NCBI RefSeq assembly: GCF_002154225.1
Contig: NZ_MTSE01000011.1
Location: forward strand, 109,229 to 173,228
Reading direction: 5' to 3'
Origin: Hymenobacter crusticola
GTDB taxonomy: Bacteria > Bacteroidota > Bacteroidia > Cytophagales > Hymenobacteraceae
DNA: 64,000 bases
Translations under genes and position numbers: made by a program
The notes under the pieces: model-generated
Database searches by the model: none
Seen by the model: only the letters and a program-made list of their open reading frames with translations
What the model was told of the DNA's origin: nothing
Part shown: positions 54,028 through 63,864 of the stretch, piece by piece
Layout of the letters: every line of letters starts with the position of its first letter
Numbering within the stretch: the stretch's first letter is position 1

Positions 54028-54222
54028 ATGGCATACGATGCACGCTTTGGCCCCAACGCCCAAACTCCCGCACAGCGGGCTTGGGTATTAGCTCAGATGC
54101 AGGACGTTATTCCTGGCTTGAAAACCAAGGTCACGCCTGCTGACCGACAGCTCTACGCCCGCTACGTAGCCGGCGAGCTAAGCTGGACCGACATGCGCCA
54201 GGCCATCCACGTTCTTCCCTAG
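54028..54222 (+). CDS. small protein of unknown function
   Basis: 64 residues from the ATG at 54028; the longer open frame from 53965 adds 21 residues of unlikely composition. The sequence has two likely helices (TPAQRAWVLAQMQDVIPGL and ADRQLYARYVAGELSWTDMR). The ending resembles helices found in small antitoxin-like proteins, but I cannot assign a family. No partner toxin gene is next to it. Confidence 0.55.
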   Translation: MAYDARFGPNAQTPAQRAWVLAQMQDVIPGLKTKVTPADRQLYARYVAGELSWTDMRQAIHVLP

Positions 54223-54428
54223 CCTAGGTCGGCCCGTTCTCTCGGTCTCGGCTACTCACCCTTTACAAACAAGTCATTAACCTGAAAACGGACCAGCCCC
54301 CCGGCAGGGGCTAGGTTCCCTTTACAAGGTTCTAGGTCTCACGCACTCTAGCTTTTAGCTAAAATGGAAGCTCCTGCGTAAGTCTCTTAGAAAGGCAACA
54401 ATTACTCCTGGTTGCCAGCTGTCGATGC

Positions 54429-57400
54429 ATGCGTAAAACTAACCCTCGTGCTACTCCCTCGGCGGACCCCGCCGTCCCCCCAGAACCCGTCGGTGCTGCC
54501 GACGGGGCCGGGACGGAGGTGGACTCTTTGTTCCAAACGCTGCCGTGGGGCGTGGTAGTGTTAGATGCGCAGGGCACGGTGCTGCACCTCAACCAGCAAG
54601 CGGCGCACTGGTGGGGCATATCGGGGCAGGCTTTGCAAGGAAAACAGCTAGGCCCGGACACCGCCGGCACGTTGCCCCCCAACTTACAGCAGGCGCTACG
54701 ATTGGTGGTGAGCGGGCAGTTAATACCTAGCACGTTCTTTCTGCCCCAACACCAGCAGTGGATCAGCATGACCACCGCCCGGCAAGCTGACCACTGGGTG
54801 GTGTACTGGCAAGACGTTACGGCGCAGAAGCAGGAGGAACGGCAGCAGCAAGCCCAGCAGCTTGCCAGTGACAACCTGCTCCGGCGCACCGAAGCCGTGG
54901 CCCGCACCGGCAGCTACGAGCTGGAACTGGCTACGGGCCACCTACATTTTTCCGACGGTTTGTTTCGCTTGTTTGGGGAGGAGCCCGGCGCCTTTATCCC
55001 TAGTGTGGCGCTCATTGATTCCCGCTCCCACCCCGAGGACCCAGGGCGTGTCGAGCAGATACTCGCTCGTGCCGTAGCGGACCAGCAACCGTACGCCTAT
55101 CAACGCCGCATCTACCGCTCCGACGGCCAACTGCGCACGCTGGAAGCCCACGGCCGGGTGGAATGCGACGCTGCGGGCCAGCCCGTGAAGCTGCTGGGCC
55201 TGCTGCAAGACGTGACCGAGCGCGAGCAAGCGGCCCAGGAAATGCTGCGCGTGAAAGACGAGCTAGCCCAGCGCGCCGTCGCTAACTACACGGTGCTCTA
55301 CAACTCCATGGACGAAGGCTTCTGCATTGTGGAGGTTCTATTTGACGCGGCGCAGCAGCCCTTTGATTATCGCTTTCTCGACGTCAACCCAGCATTCAAA
55401 AAGCATACGGGGCTGAGCCCCGCCCTAGGCCAGACCATGAGCGAGCTGGTACCTGCCAGCGAGTTGGTACCTACCAGGGAGCCGTTCTCGGCCACCATCT
55501 ACGGCCAGGTAGCCCGCACGGGGGAGCCGGCGCGCTTCGACGGGTACGCCGAGTCCGTTGGCCGTTGGTTTGATGTGAATGCCTTTGCCGTGGGCTCCCC
55601 GCCTGATCGGCACGTCGCCGTTCTCTTCAGCGACATCACTGCCCGTAAGCAAACCGAACAGGCCCTGCGCGAATCGGAAGACCGCCTGCGGCAGGCCGTG
55701 GAGCTAGCCCACCTCGGTATTTGCCACTGGGACTACCAACAGGATACGATGTGGGGCAACGAAGAGCGGTTTCGGATGCTGGGGCTCGACCCCGCGCAGG
55801 GCCTGCTGACGCTGGTGCAAGCCATGGCCCTGACGCACCCCGACGACCGCGAAACGTGGGCGAGCATCCGCCAGCAGGTGGAAGCCCACGGCGAGTTTCG
55901 GGCGAGCTACCGGATTGTGCGTCCTGGCGATGGGGCCGTGCGCTGGATTGCCGAAGTGGGGCGGGTAGTGGAGCGGCAGCAAGAAAAGCCCGCGCACGTC
56001 AGCAGCGTGCTGCTCGATGTGACGGCGGACCACGAAGCGGCCGAAGCCCTGCGCCAATCCGAGGAGCAGTTTCGGTTGCTCGTTACCGCCACCTCCGATA
56101 CCGTGTACCGGATGGACGCCGACTGGACGCAGATGGAGCAACTGATCGGCAAAGATTTTCTGGCCGACGCTTCGGGCCCGACCCGCGCCTGGGTGGAGGA
56201 GTACATTCCGGCCGAGGACTTGCCCCAGGTGCAAGCCGTCATTGCCGAGGCCATCCGCGAAAAGCGCCCGTTTGATCTAGAGCACCGCGTGCGGCGGGCC
56301 GATGGCACCGTGGGCTGGGCGCATTCGCGCGCTATTCCAGTGCTCGGTGCCCAAGATGAGCTTACCGGGTGGCTAGGAACGGCCCGCGACGTGAGTACCC
56401 GCAAGCAAGCCGAAGCGCAGCTCCTGGAATTTAATGCCCAGCTGGAACGGCAGGTAGCCGAGCGCACGCAAGCCCTGGGCGAAAGCCAAGCTAGGTTGCA
56501 ATCGGTGTTCGACCTGACCACCAACGCCGTAACTCTGCTGCGCAGCGTGCGCGACGACGCCGGCCTCCTCCTCGATTTTGAGTACGTACTGGCCAACCCC
56601 GTCGCGCAGGCGTACTACAGCGGCCAGCCGTTGATCGGTCAGCACTATCGCACCCTGCACCCGGCGGGCACGGGCTCCCTGGTGTTTGAGCAGCTCGCGC
56701 GAGTGGTCGAAACCGGCCGCCGCGCCGACTTTGAGGTGCTGGACGATCAGCAAGGGCACAACCATTGGCTGCGGCTGGTAGCCGTGAAGCTAGCCGACGG
56801 GCTGCTGTACACAGCCGAGGACATCACGGCGCGCAAGCTGCTGGAGCAAGCCAAAATCCAGAGCCTAGCGCTTCTCCAAGAGTCGGAAGCAGTGGCTGGC
56901 ATGGGTAGCTGGAACTACGATCTGGTTACCAAAAAACTTATCTGGTCTGACGGCTTGTATCACCTCCTAGGTCGGGCAGTAGGTAGCCCGGTCAAGCCCC
57001 AATTTTTTCTCGATGCCGTGCTGGACGACGACCGGCCGCTCGCTGCGCGCCTGGTACGCACCCTGGCCGCCGGCACCGATACGTTTGACGAATCGCTGCG
57101 CCTGCGCGTGGGCGACGCGGTCAAAACGGTACGCTGCAAGGCCGTGCCGCTCCCCCACTCGCCGGGCCCCCCGGTGCGGGTGCTGGGCGTGTGCTTGGAT
57201 GTGAGCGACCTAGGCCGCTTGGAAGCCGAAAACCTAGCCCTGAAGCTGGACCGCCACAAGGAGCTGCTGCTGGCCATTTTGCAAGCCCAAGAAAACGAGC
57301 GGGAACGCCTGGGCGAAGTGCTGCACAACAGCCTAGGCCAAGTGCTGTACGCCACCAAGCTGCGCCTCGATCAGCTAGATACCCCCGCCCTGCAAGAGTT

Positions 57401-57896
57401 GCCCGCCCTGGCCTCCCTGCACGAGCAAACCGCTCGCCTGCTGGCTGAAGCCATGCGCCAGACCCGCACCCTGGCGCATGAGCTGGTGCCCACCTCCCTC
57501 GCCAAGTTTGGCCTCGCCGTGGCCGTCCGCGACGTATGCCGCGATTTATCCACGCCGCAGCTGCGCATCGAGTGTCAGGTGTGGAGTGAGGAACAACAAC
57601 TACCACAACCCGTGCAAGTTACCCTCTTCCGCCTAGCCCAAGAGCTGGCCCATAACATCGTGCGGCACGCCGGGGCCACGCGGGCTCTGCTGGAACTAGA
57701 AACGCTACCCAACTGGGTCAGTTTGCGGGCCGAAGACAACGGCCGCGGCTTCGACCCGCAGACCGTGGCCGAAGGCCTAGGTCTGCGCACCGTGCGCGAC
57801 GCCGTGGCCCTGCTGGGCGGTACCGTCGCCATCGACTCCTCGCCCGAATTCGGCACGCATATTCGTTTGCGTATTCCCCTTCCTCTTTTCTCATAG
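54429..57896 (+). CDS. multi-PAS sensor histidine kinase, HisKA_3 type
   Basis: 1155 residues, without an evident membrane segment, so probably cytosolic. Five or six PAS-type repeats are visible (starts near 35, 150, 290, 430, 545 and 690), several with the GxxxDVTxRKxxE-like exits (LQDVTEREQ, FSDITARKQTEQ, ARDVSTRKQAE). A further PAS-like part with an EDITARK exit precedes the kinase core. The phosphoacceptor motif ENERERLGEVLHNSLGQ has its His at about residue 965, followed by an ATPase domain with HNIVRH and DNGRGFD. The response regulator gene starts 2 bases after the stop, so the pair is co-transcribed. Confidence 0.93.
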   Translation: MRKTNPRATPSADPAVPPEPVGAADGAGTEVDSLFQTLPWGVVVLDAQGTVLHLNQQAAHWWGISGQALQGKQLGPDTAGTLPPNLQQALRLVVSGQLIPSTFFLPQHQQWISMTTARQADHWVVYWQDVTAQKQEERQQQAQQLASDNLLRRTEAVARTGSYELELATGHLHFSDGLFRLFGEEPGAFIPSVALIDSRSHPEDPGRVEQILARAVADQQPYAYQRRIYRSDGQLRTLEAHGRVECDAAGQPVKLLGLLQDVTEREQAAQEMLRVKDELAQRAVANYTVLYNSMDEGFCIVEVLFDAAQQPFDYRFLDVNPAFKKHTGLSPALGQTMSELVPASELVPTREPFSATIYGQVARTGEPARFDGYAESVGRWFDVNAFAVGSPPDRHVAVLFSDITARKQTEQALRESEDRLRQAVELAHLGICHWDYQQDTMWGNEERFRMLGLDPAQGLLTLVQAMALTHPDDRETWASIRQQVEAHGEFRASYRIVRPGDGAVRWIAEVGRVVERQQEKPAHVSSVLLDVTADHEAAEALRQSEEQFRLLVTATSDTVYRMDADWTQMEQLIGKDFLADASGPTRAWVEEYIPAEDLPQVQAVIAEAIREKRPFDLEHRVRRADGTVGWAHSRAIPVLGAQDELTGWLGTARDVSTRKQAEAQLLEFNAQLERQVAERTQALGESQARLQSVFDLTTNAVTLLRSVRDDAGLLLDFEYVLANPVAQAYYSGQPLIGQHYRTLHPAGTGSLVFEQLARVVETGRRADFEVLDDQQGHNHWLRLVAVKLADGLLYTAEDITARKLLEQAKIQSLALLQESEAVAGMGSWNYDLVTKKLIWSDGLYHLLGRAVGSPVKPQFFLDAVLDDDRPLAARLVRTLAAGTDTFDESLRLRVGDAVKTVRCKAVPLPHSPGPPVRVLGVCLDVSDLGRLEAENLALKLDRHKELLLAILQAQENERERLGEVLHNSLGQVLYATKLRLDQLDTPALQELPALASLHEQTARLLAEAMRQTRTLAHELVPTSLAKFGLAVAVRDVCRDLSTPQLRIECQVWSEEQQLPQPVQVTLFRLAQELAHNIVRHAGATRALLELETLPNWVSLRAEDNGRGFDPQTVAEGLGLRTVRDAVALLGGTVAIDSSPEFGTHIRLRIPLPLFS

Positions 57897-57898
57897 CC

Positions 57899-58552
57899 AT
57901 GATTCGCGTATTTATCGTTGACGACCACGTCCTAATCCGCGAAGGCCTGCGTACCCTGCTCGCCGGCAACCCGTTGTTCGACGTGGTAGGCGAAGCCAGT
58001 AACGGGCAGCTGCTGCTCGACCAATTGTCCACCATCGCCCCCGACGTGGTGCTGCTCGACCTGAACATGCCCGGGCTCGACGGCCTCGCCACCACGCACC
58101 GGCTGCGGGCCGAGTACCCGCACCTGCGCATCCTGCTACTCTCGATGATGACCCACGAGCATACCATTGGGGAAGCACTGGCGGCGGGCGCCCACGGCTA
58201 CGTGCTCAAAAATGCGGCGAAGCACGAAGTGGTTGCGGCCTTGCAGAGCGTTGCCGCCGGCCAGCGGTTTCTCTGTTCGGAAATTGGCTTGGGCCTATTG
58301 GAAAAAGTCCTCCGCCTTGAGTCGGGCCAGCCAAGCACGACCCTAGGCGCCGGGGTTAAAGTAACGCTGACGCACCGGGAGCGGGAAATTTTGCAGCTGG
58401 TTGCCACGGGGCTCACGAATCAACAAATTGCAGATAAGCTCTTTACCAGTCGGCGTACGGTCGAGTCGCACCGCCAGAACCTGCTGGAGAAAACCGGCGC
58501 CAGCAACACGCCGGCCTTGGTAAAATATGCCATGGAGCAAGGCTGGTTTTAG
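57899..58552 (+). CDS. NarL/FixJ-family response regulator
   Basis: 217 residues. The receiver domain (1-120) has Asp8, Asp9 and the phosphoacceptor Asp54 (LLDLNMPG), with the conserved Lys in YVLKNAAK. The output domain (about 155-215) is a LuxR-type HTH (LTHREREILQLVATGLTNQQ then SRRTVESHRQ). It pairs with the HisKA_3 kinase encoded just upstream. Its target genes are unknown. Confidence 0.95.
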   Translation: MIRVFIVDDHVLIREGLRTLLAGNPLFDVVGEASNGQLLLDQLSTIAPDVVLLDLNMPGLDGLATTHRLRAEYPHLRILLLSMMTHEHTIGEALAAGAHGYVLKNAAKHEVVAALQSVAAGQRFLCSEIGLGLLEKVLRLESGQPSTTLGAGVKVTLTHREREILQLVATGLTNQQIADKLFTSRRTVESHRQNLLEKTGASNTPALVKYAMEQGWF

Positions 58553-58828
58553 CCCGGTAGTGGCTAGGCAACCTAGCCGTACTGCGTATTCATACGGAGC
58601 CATAATCAGGTAGCCACCCCAAGCGAATCCCGTAAATCTGCGGGGCTGGCGCGGCATAGGAAGCCGTTCCTTTGTAGTGTTGTCGGACGGCTGCGTTTCC
58701 CGCAGACCAACACGAGCGCCGTATTGGTAGGCTCGTTTTCCAAGCGGCTTTTTAGCTGCGCCTCGCTGTTGCAAGCGCCCCCTCGTGCCGCGCTTTGGTG
58801 GTTCACTCACTTTTTCCTCTTTCCGTGT

Positions 58829-59197
58829 ATGCAAGTTTCTACTGCTGTTATGCTGAATGATTCGACTACCGCTGCGCTCACGCCCGTTGTCTTAGCTAGC
58901 TTGAATGCAAAGCAACTGGCGGAGCTGCTGGTAGCGCCCCTGCCGCAGCTCCTGATCGACTGCGGCGAGCTAGGTATTCCGCACCCACTGGGCGTGTGCC
59001 ACTTTGTGTCGCAGCTGTTGTGCTTGCGGCGGCGCGGGACGCGCGTCTGGTTGTGCAACGTGCCGCTCGTATTGCACCACAGCCTGTCCCAATTGGGATT
59101 AGGAACCTTGTTTCCGGTAGTGGGGAACGACAACCGGCCGCTTCTTCCTGACCTAGGCCCGGCAGCCATTTCTTCTTCTCTTGCAATGAGTGCCTGA
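58829..59197 (+). CDS. STAS-like anti-sigma-antagonist-type protein
   Basis: 122 residues from the ATG at 58829; the longer open frame from 58724 has an unlikely N-terminus. The core (QLLIDCGELGIPHPLGVCHF then LRRRGTRVWLCNVP) follows the strand-helix order of STAS domains, with a Cys-Gly-Glu at the place of the usual Asp-Ser switch. No phosphorylatable Ser is obvious at the switch, so any signalling would differ from SpoIIAA. It lies between the two-component pair and the CheB-type gene. Confidence 0.65.
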   Translation: MQVSTAVMLNDSTTAALTPVVLASLNAKQLAELLVAPLPQLLIDCGELGIPHPLGVCHFVSQLLCLRRRGTRVWLCNVPLVLHHSLSQLGLGTLFPVVGNDNRPLLPDLGPAAISSSLAMSA

Positions 59198-59321
59198 AGC
59201 AGTTGCCCTAGCTTGCCCGCTTAGCCGTATCCATGAAGGAGGCGGTGCGCACCTTGAGAGGCGCTAGGTCTAGTGTCCTTCGCACCAAGCCTCGGTAAGT
59301 AACCTAGCCCTAAAAAACGCC

Positions 59322-60386
59322 ATGACCACATCCCCACCCGCAAAAAGCCGGAAGCCCTACCGGGATATTGTCGTCATTGGCGCCTCCGCGGGCGGTACGG
59401 CGGCCCTGATGGCCCTCGTGCAAGCCCTGCCGGCCGATTTTCCGGCTCCCATTTTCGTGGTTTTGCACGTAGCGGCTGATTCGCCCAGCATCGTGCCCCA
59501 GCTACTCAGCTCGGTTTCGGCCCTGCCGGTTCGGCACCCCCAAAACGAGGAAACGGTGGAGCCAGGCGTCATCTACGTGGCCCCCGCTGACCACCACATA
59601 CTACTGGAAGCCGACCGGGTGCTGGTCACGCGAGGGCCCAAGGAGAACCGCTTCCGGCCTTCCATCGACGCCCTATTCCGGTCGGCGGCCTACACGTATG
59701 GTCCCCGGGTGATTGGCGTCGTGCTGACTGGCTACCTCGATGATGGCACCTCGGGCCTGTGGTCGGTGCAGCGCATGGGCGGGCGGGCCATCGTGCAAGA
59801 CCCCCAAGATGCCGAGCAGCCCTCCATGCCGACCAACGCCCTAGAATTTGTAGCGGCCGATTACGTCGTGCCGCTGGCCCAGCTAGGTGCCCTGCTAGGT
59901 CGTCTGACCCAAGAGCGCGCGCCCGCCAAAACCCGCCTGCCCGCCGCCGAGCTAGATCTACTCAAAATCGAACTGACCATTGCCAAGCAGGGAGGCGGCT
60001 TCGAGCTAGGCATCATCGACAAAGGTCGGCCCACACCCTTGACTTGCCCCGACTGCCACGGGGCGCTAACGCAACTCATTGAAGGCAAGCTTATTCGCTA
60101 CCGCTGCCACACGGGCCACGCGTACACCGTCAGCGCCTTGCTCAGCGAGGTTACCCAGTCGGTAGAAAGTATGCTCTACCAATCTATGCGCGGGCTGGAA
60201 GAAACCAAGATGCTGCTGCAAAACCTAGGTCGCCACTTTGCCGACGACCTACAAGAAGCGGTGGCGCAACTGTTTTTCCGCAAAGCCGACGAAACCGGCC
60301 AGCAGGCCCGCATCGTGCACGACTCAATCCTGAAGCACGAAGCCCTCAGCGGCGACCTACAGTTTGAACGAAAGAAGTTGGGCTAG
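59322..60386 (+). CDS. CheB-type protein-glutamate methylesterase without receiver domain
   Basis: 354 residues. The N-terminal two-thirds (13-200) is a CheB methylesterase domain with the catalytic Ser22 in GASAGG, His49 in VVLHVAAD, and the Asp in LTGYLDDG. The C-terminal part has a zinc-ribbon-like element (CPDCHGALTQL, then YRCHTGHAY) and a helical end. A receiver domain, usual in chemotaxis CheB, is absent, and no che, mcp or flagellar genes are nearby. Similar stand-alone CheB proteins accompany PAS histidine kinases in Bacteroidota. The target is probably a sensor protein rather than a classical chemoreceptor. Confidence 0.88.
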   Translation: MTTSPPAKSRKPYRDIVVIGASAGGTAALMALVQALPADFPAPIFVVLHVAADSPSIVPQLLSSVSALPVRHPQNEETVEPGVIYVAPADHHILLEADRVLVTRGPKENRFRPSIDALFRSAAYTYGPRVIGVVLTGYLDDGTSGLWSVQRMGGRAIVQDPQDAEQPSMPTNALEFVAADYVVPLAQLGALLGRLTQERAPAKTRLPAAELDLLKIELTIAKQGGGFELGIIDKGRPTPLTCPDCHGALTQLIEGKLIRYRCHTGHAYTVSALLSEVTQSVESMLYQSMRGLEETKMLLQNLGRHFADDLQEAVAQLFFRKADETGQQARIVHDSILKHEALSGDLQFERKKLG

Positions 60387-60548
60387 CCTAGCGCGGCTAT
60401 TCGTGTGAGGCCCTTCGGCGAGAAGTCTATTTCTTTCGAGAATTACTCGCTCTAGAAGAAGCAAAAGGATGCTTCTCCCTCCCTATCCGTTATAGACTCG
60501 TAGACAGCGCTACCTAGGGTGTATCTTCACTCCCTAGGTAGCTCTTCC

Positions 60549-63500
60549 ATGCCTGTTGCTGCCTCCTTTCAGTACCCCGATGTGTTCCCTTGCGAATCGT
60601 TGCTCACGACGGTGCTCGACGTTTCGTCCAGCGGCCTAGTGCTCTGTACGCCGGTGTACGATTCGGCAGGCACCTTGCAGGACCTAGCCTTCGCCTTTCT
60701 CAACCCCGTTGCGCAACAAATGCTAGGCTTGCCGGCCCAACCATCGACTGCGTATGTGCAACAGTTTCCTAACTGCCGAACCGATGAGAGCTGGGCCGCG
60801 CTACTCGACGCGTTTCTTTCAAACGAACGGCGCAGCTTCCAACTGACCGCCACGCTCAATGACCAGCTGGGCCGCTGGCAGGTAGAAAGCCAGCGCGTGG
60901 GTGGCGGGCTGCTGTTGAGCCTCACGACGGAGGCTGCTCAACCAGAAGCGGCGGCCTTGGCTGCGGAGCCAAAACGCCGGCAGGCCGAAGAAGCCTTGCG
61001 GCAAACCCAAGAGCAGCAGGCCTTTCTGCTCCACCTCAGCGACCGACTGCGCCCCTTAGCCGATCCAGCCGGCATTCAGTATGAGGCCGCCTGCGCCCTA
61101 GGTCAATATGTGGGAGCCAGCCGCGTGGGCTACGCCGAAGACCAGGGCGACAACGCGCACATCGTCGTGACGCGCAACTACACCCAAGCGGGCGTGGCCA
61201 GCCTCGAAGGCTATTACCACTACGACGACTACGGCCCGGAGCTGTTGCGCGCCTTTAAGCAGGGCCGCTCCGTCGTACGGCCGGATATTGCCCACGACCC
61301 GGAGCTGAGCGAGCAGGAAAAAGCCGCCCACGCGGTGCTACAGCTTGGGGCCACCATCAACGTGCCCCTGCTCAAGGACGGGCAGCTCATCGCCGTGCTC
61401 TTCATGCACTACCCGCAGGCGCACGCCTGGCGCGATGAGGAGCTAGCTTTGCTGGAGGAAACGGCCGAGCGCACCTGGTCGGCTGTGATGCGCGCCCGCA
61501 GCGAGGCAGCGCTGCGCGCGTCGGAAAAGCGGTTTCGAACCATGGCTGATGCTGTGCCGCAGATCATCTGGATCACGGATGGGGAAGGCCGCACGGAGTT
61601 CTTCAACCGGCAGTGGAGCCGCTACACCGGCGTAGCCTTTGAGCCAAGCACGGCCGCCGCGGTGGCTGGTGGGTTTGTGCACCCAGCCGATGGAGCCCGC
61701 ACAATGGAGGTTTTCGAGCAAGCCCGGCGCACTGGCACCGTCTTCGAAGTAGAACACCGCATTCGGGCTGCCGATGGCACGTACCGCTGGTTTTTAGTGC
61801 GCGCCGAGCCGTTTCGCGACCCGGCCAGTGGCCAGATCATTCGCTGGTATGGCTCTTCCGCCGACATCGACGACCGCAAGCAGGCCGAAGAAACGTTGCG
61901 CGCGCGGGAGCAGCAGCTAACGTTCCTGCTTCAGCTCAGCGATACGCTGCGCCCGCTCACCGACTCGGTCGCCGTACAGGTCACCGCCGCCCGATTGCTC
62001 GGCGAGCACCTAGCAGTGGACCGCGCCTACTACATCGACATTGATGAAACCGCCCAGCAGTTCGTGGTGGCTCACGATTGGCACCGGCCCGGTGCCCCAA
62101 GCCACGCGCGACGCTACCCGCTTGGCGACTGGGCCATGCCCTGGCTGCTAGACGGCCAAACCTGGGTCTGCCGCGACGTCGACACTGACCCCGTGCTGCC
62201 CAACGAGCAACGGGCCGCCTACCGAGGCAACGATATTCGCGCGGCCGTAGTGGTGCCCTTACTGAAACAAGGGCGACTAGTAGCCACCTTTGTTGCCAAC
62301 CAAACTACGCCCCGGGCCTGGACGGCGCAAGAGGTAGCGCTGGTCGAAGAGGTTGCCGAACGCATCTGGGGACCCGTGGAACGCGTCCGCGTTCAGGAAG
62401 CCTTGCGAGCCAGCGAAGAGAAACTTGCCGTGGTGTTTGCCGCCTTGCCCGTTGGCGTCGGCGTTGTAGATATTCGGGGCAACGTCGTGCTAGCCAATAG
62501 TAGCATGCAACAGTATCTGTCGACCGGCGTCATCCCCGCGCGCGACGCCCGGCGCGGGCGCTGGCGCGCCTACCACCCGGATGGCCACTTGCTCGACCGC
62601 ACCGAGTTTCCCGGCGCCCGGGCGTTGCGGGGCGAGGAGGTGGTGCCCGGCGTCGAGATGGTTTACACGAAGGAGGATGGCACGCAGGTCTGGACGCGGG
62701 TGAGCGCTGTACCGCTCCTAAATGGTCAGAGTCAAGTAAGCGGCCACGTCATGGTCGTTATCGATATCACGGCGGCCAAAGAGGCCGAGCAAGCGTTGCG
62801 GCAGTCGCAACAACAGCTACAACACTCGAATGCGCAGCTCACCCACACCAATATCGATCTGGACAACTTCATCTATACAGCTTCCCATGATCTGAAAGCA
62901 CCTATTACGAACATCGAAGGCCTCGTGTCCTTGGTGCAGGAGCAGTTGCCGCCCGAGTTGCCACTCACCCGCGAGCTACAGCCGATCCTCGATATGATGC
63001 AGGACGCGGTGACGCGTTTTAAGCGCACCCTCGACCACCTGAGTGATGTTGTGAAGTTGCAGAAGGAGCACACGGCACCTGTTACGGCGGTGCTGCTACA
63101 GCCCGTTATTGAGGAAGTGCGCCAGGACCTGCAGCCGTTGCTGGCCGCAACCGGAGCGCAGGTCGTAGTGGACGTAGCCGCCTGCCCCGGCGTGTGGTTC
63201 TCCCCGAAGAATCTGCGCTCGGTAGTCTACAACTTGCTCAGCAACGCGGTGAAGTTCCGCCACCCTGACCGGGTACCGCAGGTGCGTATTTTCTGCCAGC
63301 TAGACCCAGCAGGCCAGTATCTCGTGTTGCGCGTTCAGGACAACGGATTGGGTATTGCGAAAAGCCAGTACCAAGAACTCTTCACTATGTTCCGGCGCTT
63401 GCATACGCACGTAGAGGGTTCTGGCTTGGGCCTATACATGGTTAAGCGTATCGTTGAGAACGAAGGCGGGCGCGTGGAAGTCCAGAGCCAACTACAGGTA

Positions 63501-63569
63501 GGTACCACCTTCTCGGTCTATCTACCCTACCGACCTTTTCCCACCGCTACAACGTCCGCTCCCGCCTAG
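60549..63569 (+). CDS. PAS/GAF sensor histidine kinase, HisKA type
   Basis: 1006 residues from the ATG at 60549; a GTG at 60519 is ten codons upstream. Order: an N-terminal PAS-like domain (SLLTTVLDVSSSGLVLCTPV), GAF domain 1 (about 150-320), a PAS domain exiting SSADIDDRKQAEE, GAF domain 2 (about 455-610), a PAS domain exiting VIDITAAKEAEQ, and the kinase core with LDNFIYTASHDLKAPI (His about 780), the NLLSNAVKF N-box and GSGLGLYMVKR. No membrane segment is seen, so it is cytosolic. No response regulator follows within the window. Confidence 0.93.
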   Translation: MPVAASFQYPDVFPCESLLTTVLDVSSSGLVLCTPVYDSAGTLQDLAFAFLNPVAQQMLGLPAQPSTAYVQQFPNCRTDESWAALLDAFLSNERRSFQLTATLNDQLGRWQVESQRVGGGLLLSLTTEAAQPEAAALAAEPKRRQAEEALRQTQEQQAFLLHLSDRLRPLADPAGIQYEAACALGQYVGASRVGYAEDQGDNAHIVVTRNYTQAGVASLEGYYHYDDYGPELLRAFKQGRSVVRPDIAHDPELSEQEKAAHAVLQLGATINVPLLKDGQLIAVLFMHYPQAHAWRDEELALLEETAERTWSAVMRARSEAALRASEKRFRTMADAVPQIIWITDGEGRTEFFNRQWSRYTGVAFEPSTAAAVAGGFVHPADGARTMEVFEQARRTGTVFEVEHRIRAADGTYRWFLVRAEPFRDPASGQIIRWYGSSADIDDRKQAEETLRAREQQLTFLLQLSDTLRPLTDSVAVQVTAARLLGEHLAVDRAYYIDIDETAQQFVVAHDWHRPGAPSHARRYPLGDWAMPWLLDGQTWVCRDVDTDPVLPNEQRAAYRGNDIRAAVVVPLLKQGRLVATFVANQTTPRAWTAQEVALVEEVAERIWGPVERVRVQEALRASEEKLAVVFAALPVGVGVVDIRGNVVLANSSMQQYLSTGVIPARDARRGRWRAYHPDGHLLDRTEFPGARALRGEEVVPGVEMVYTKEDGTQVWTRVSAVPLLNGQSQVSGHVMVVIDITAAKEAEQALRQSQQQLQHSNAQLTHTNIDLDNFIYTASHDLKAPITNIEGLVSLVQEQLPPELPLTRELQPILDMMQDAVTRFKRTLDHLSDVVKLQKEHTAPVTAVLLQPVIEEVRQDLQPLLAATGAQVVVDVAACPGVWFSPKNLRSVVYNLLSNAVKFRHPDRVPQVRIFCQLDPAGQYLVLRVQDNGLGIAKSQYQELFTMFRRLHTHVEGSGLGLYMVKRIVENEGGRVEVQSQLQVGTTFSVYLPYRPFPTATTSAPA

Positions 63570-63864
63570 AAACGTAGAGCTAGCACCAACTCAACCTGTA
63601 GGGGAGTGAGGGGCTTGGCTACGTAAGCGGCGGCGGGAAACTAATTCGTCCGTAGCTAGTCGCGTGAACGCACGACCGTAGTGAGCACCACTACAACGGC
63701 CGGTCGTTGGCCTGGTGCCCGCCGCTGGCAAACACCTAAAAATACACTACCTCCAACGGGACGTAAGGGTAGCTAGGTGGCGGTACAGGCCATCCGTAGC
63801 AGACGAGTGTAATGTGCTACCTTAGAACGCTTTTACTATCTGCTACCCTTACTATCTACTATCT

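Noticed and set aside
53833..54063. 76-residue minus-strand frame
   Set aside because: Overlaps the better small gene at 54028 and the likely promoter; no family.
55704..56234. Antisense frame inside the PAS kinase
   Set aside because: His- and Gly-rich shadow without domain; the kinase on the other strand is certain.
58562..58578. Small perfect hairpin GGCTAGG/CCTAGCC after the response regulator
   Set aside because: Only 7 bp with no T-run, and built on the abundant CTAG word, so it may be chance.
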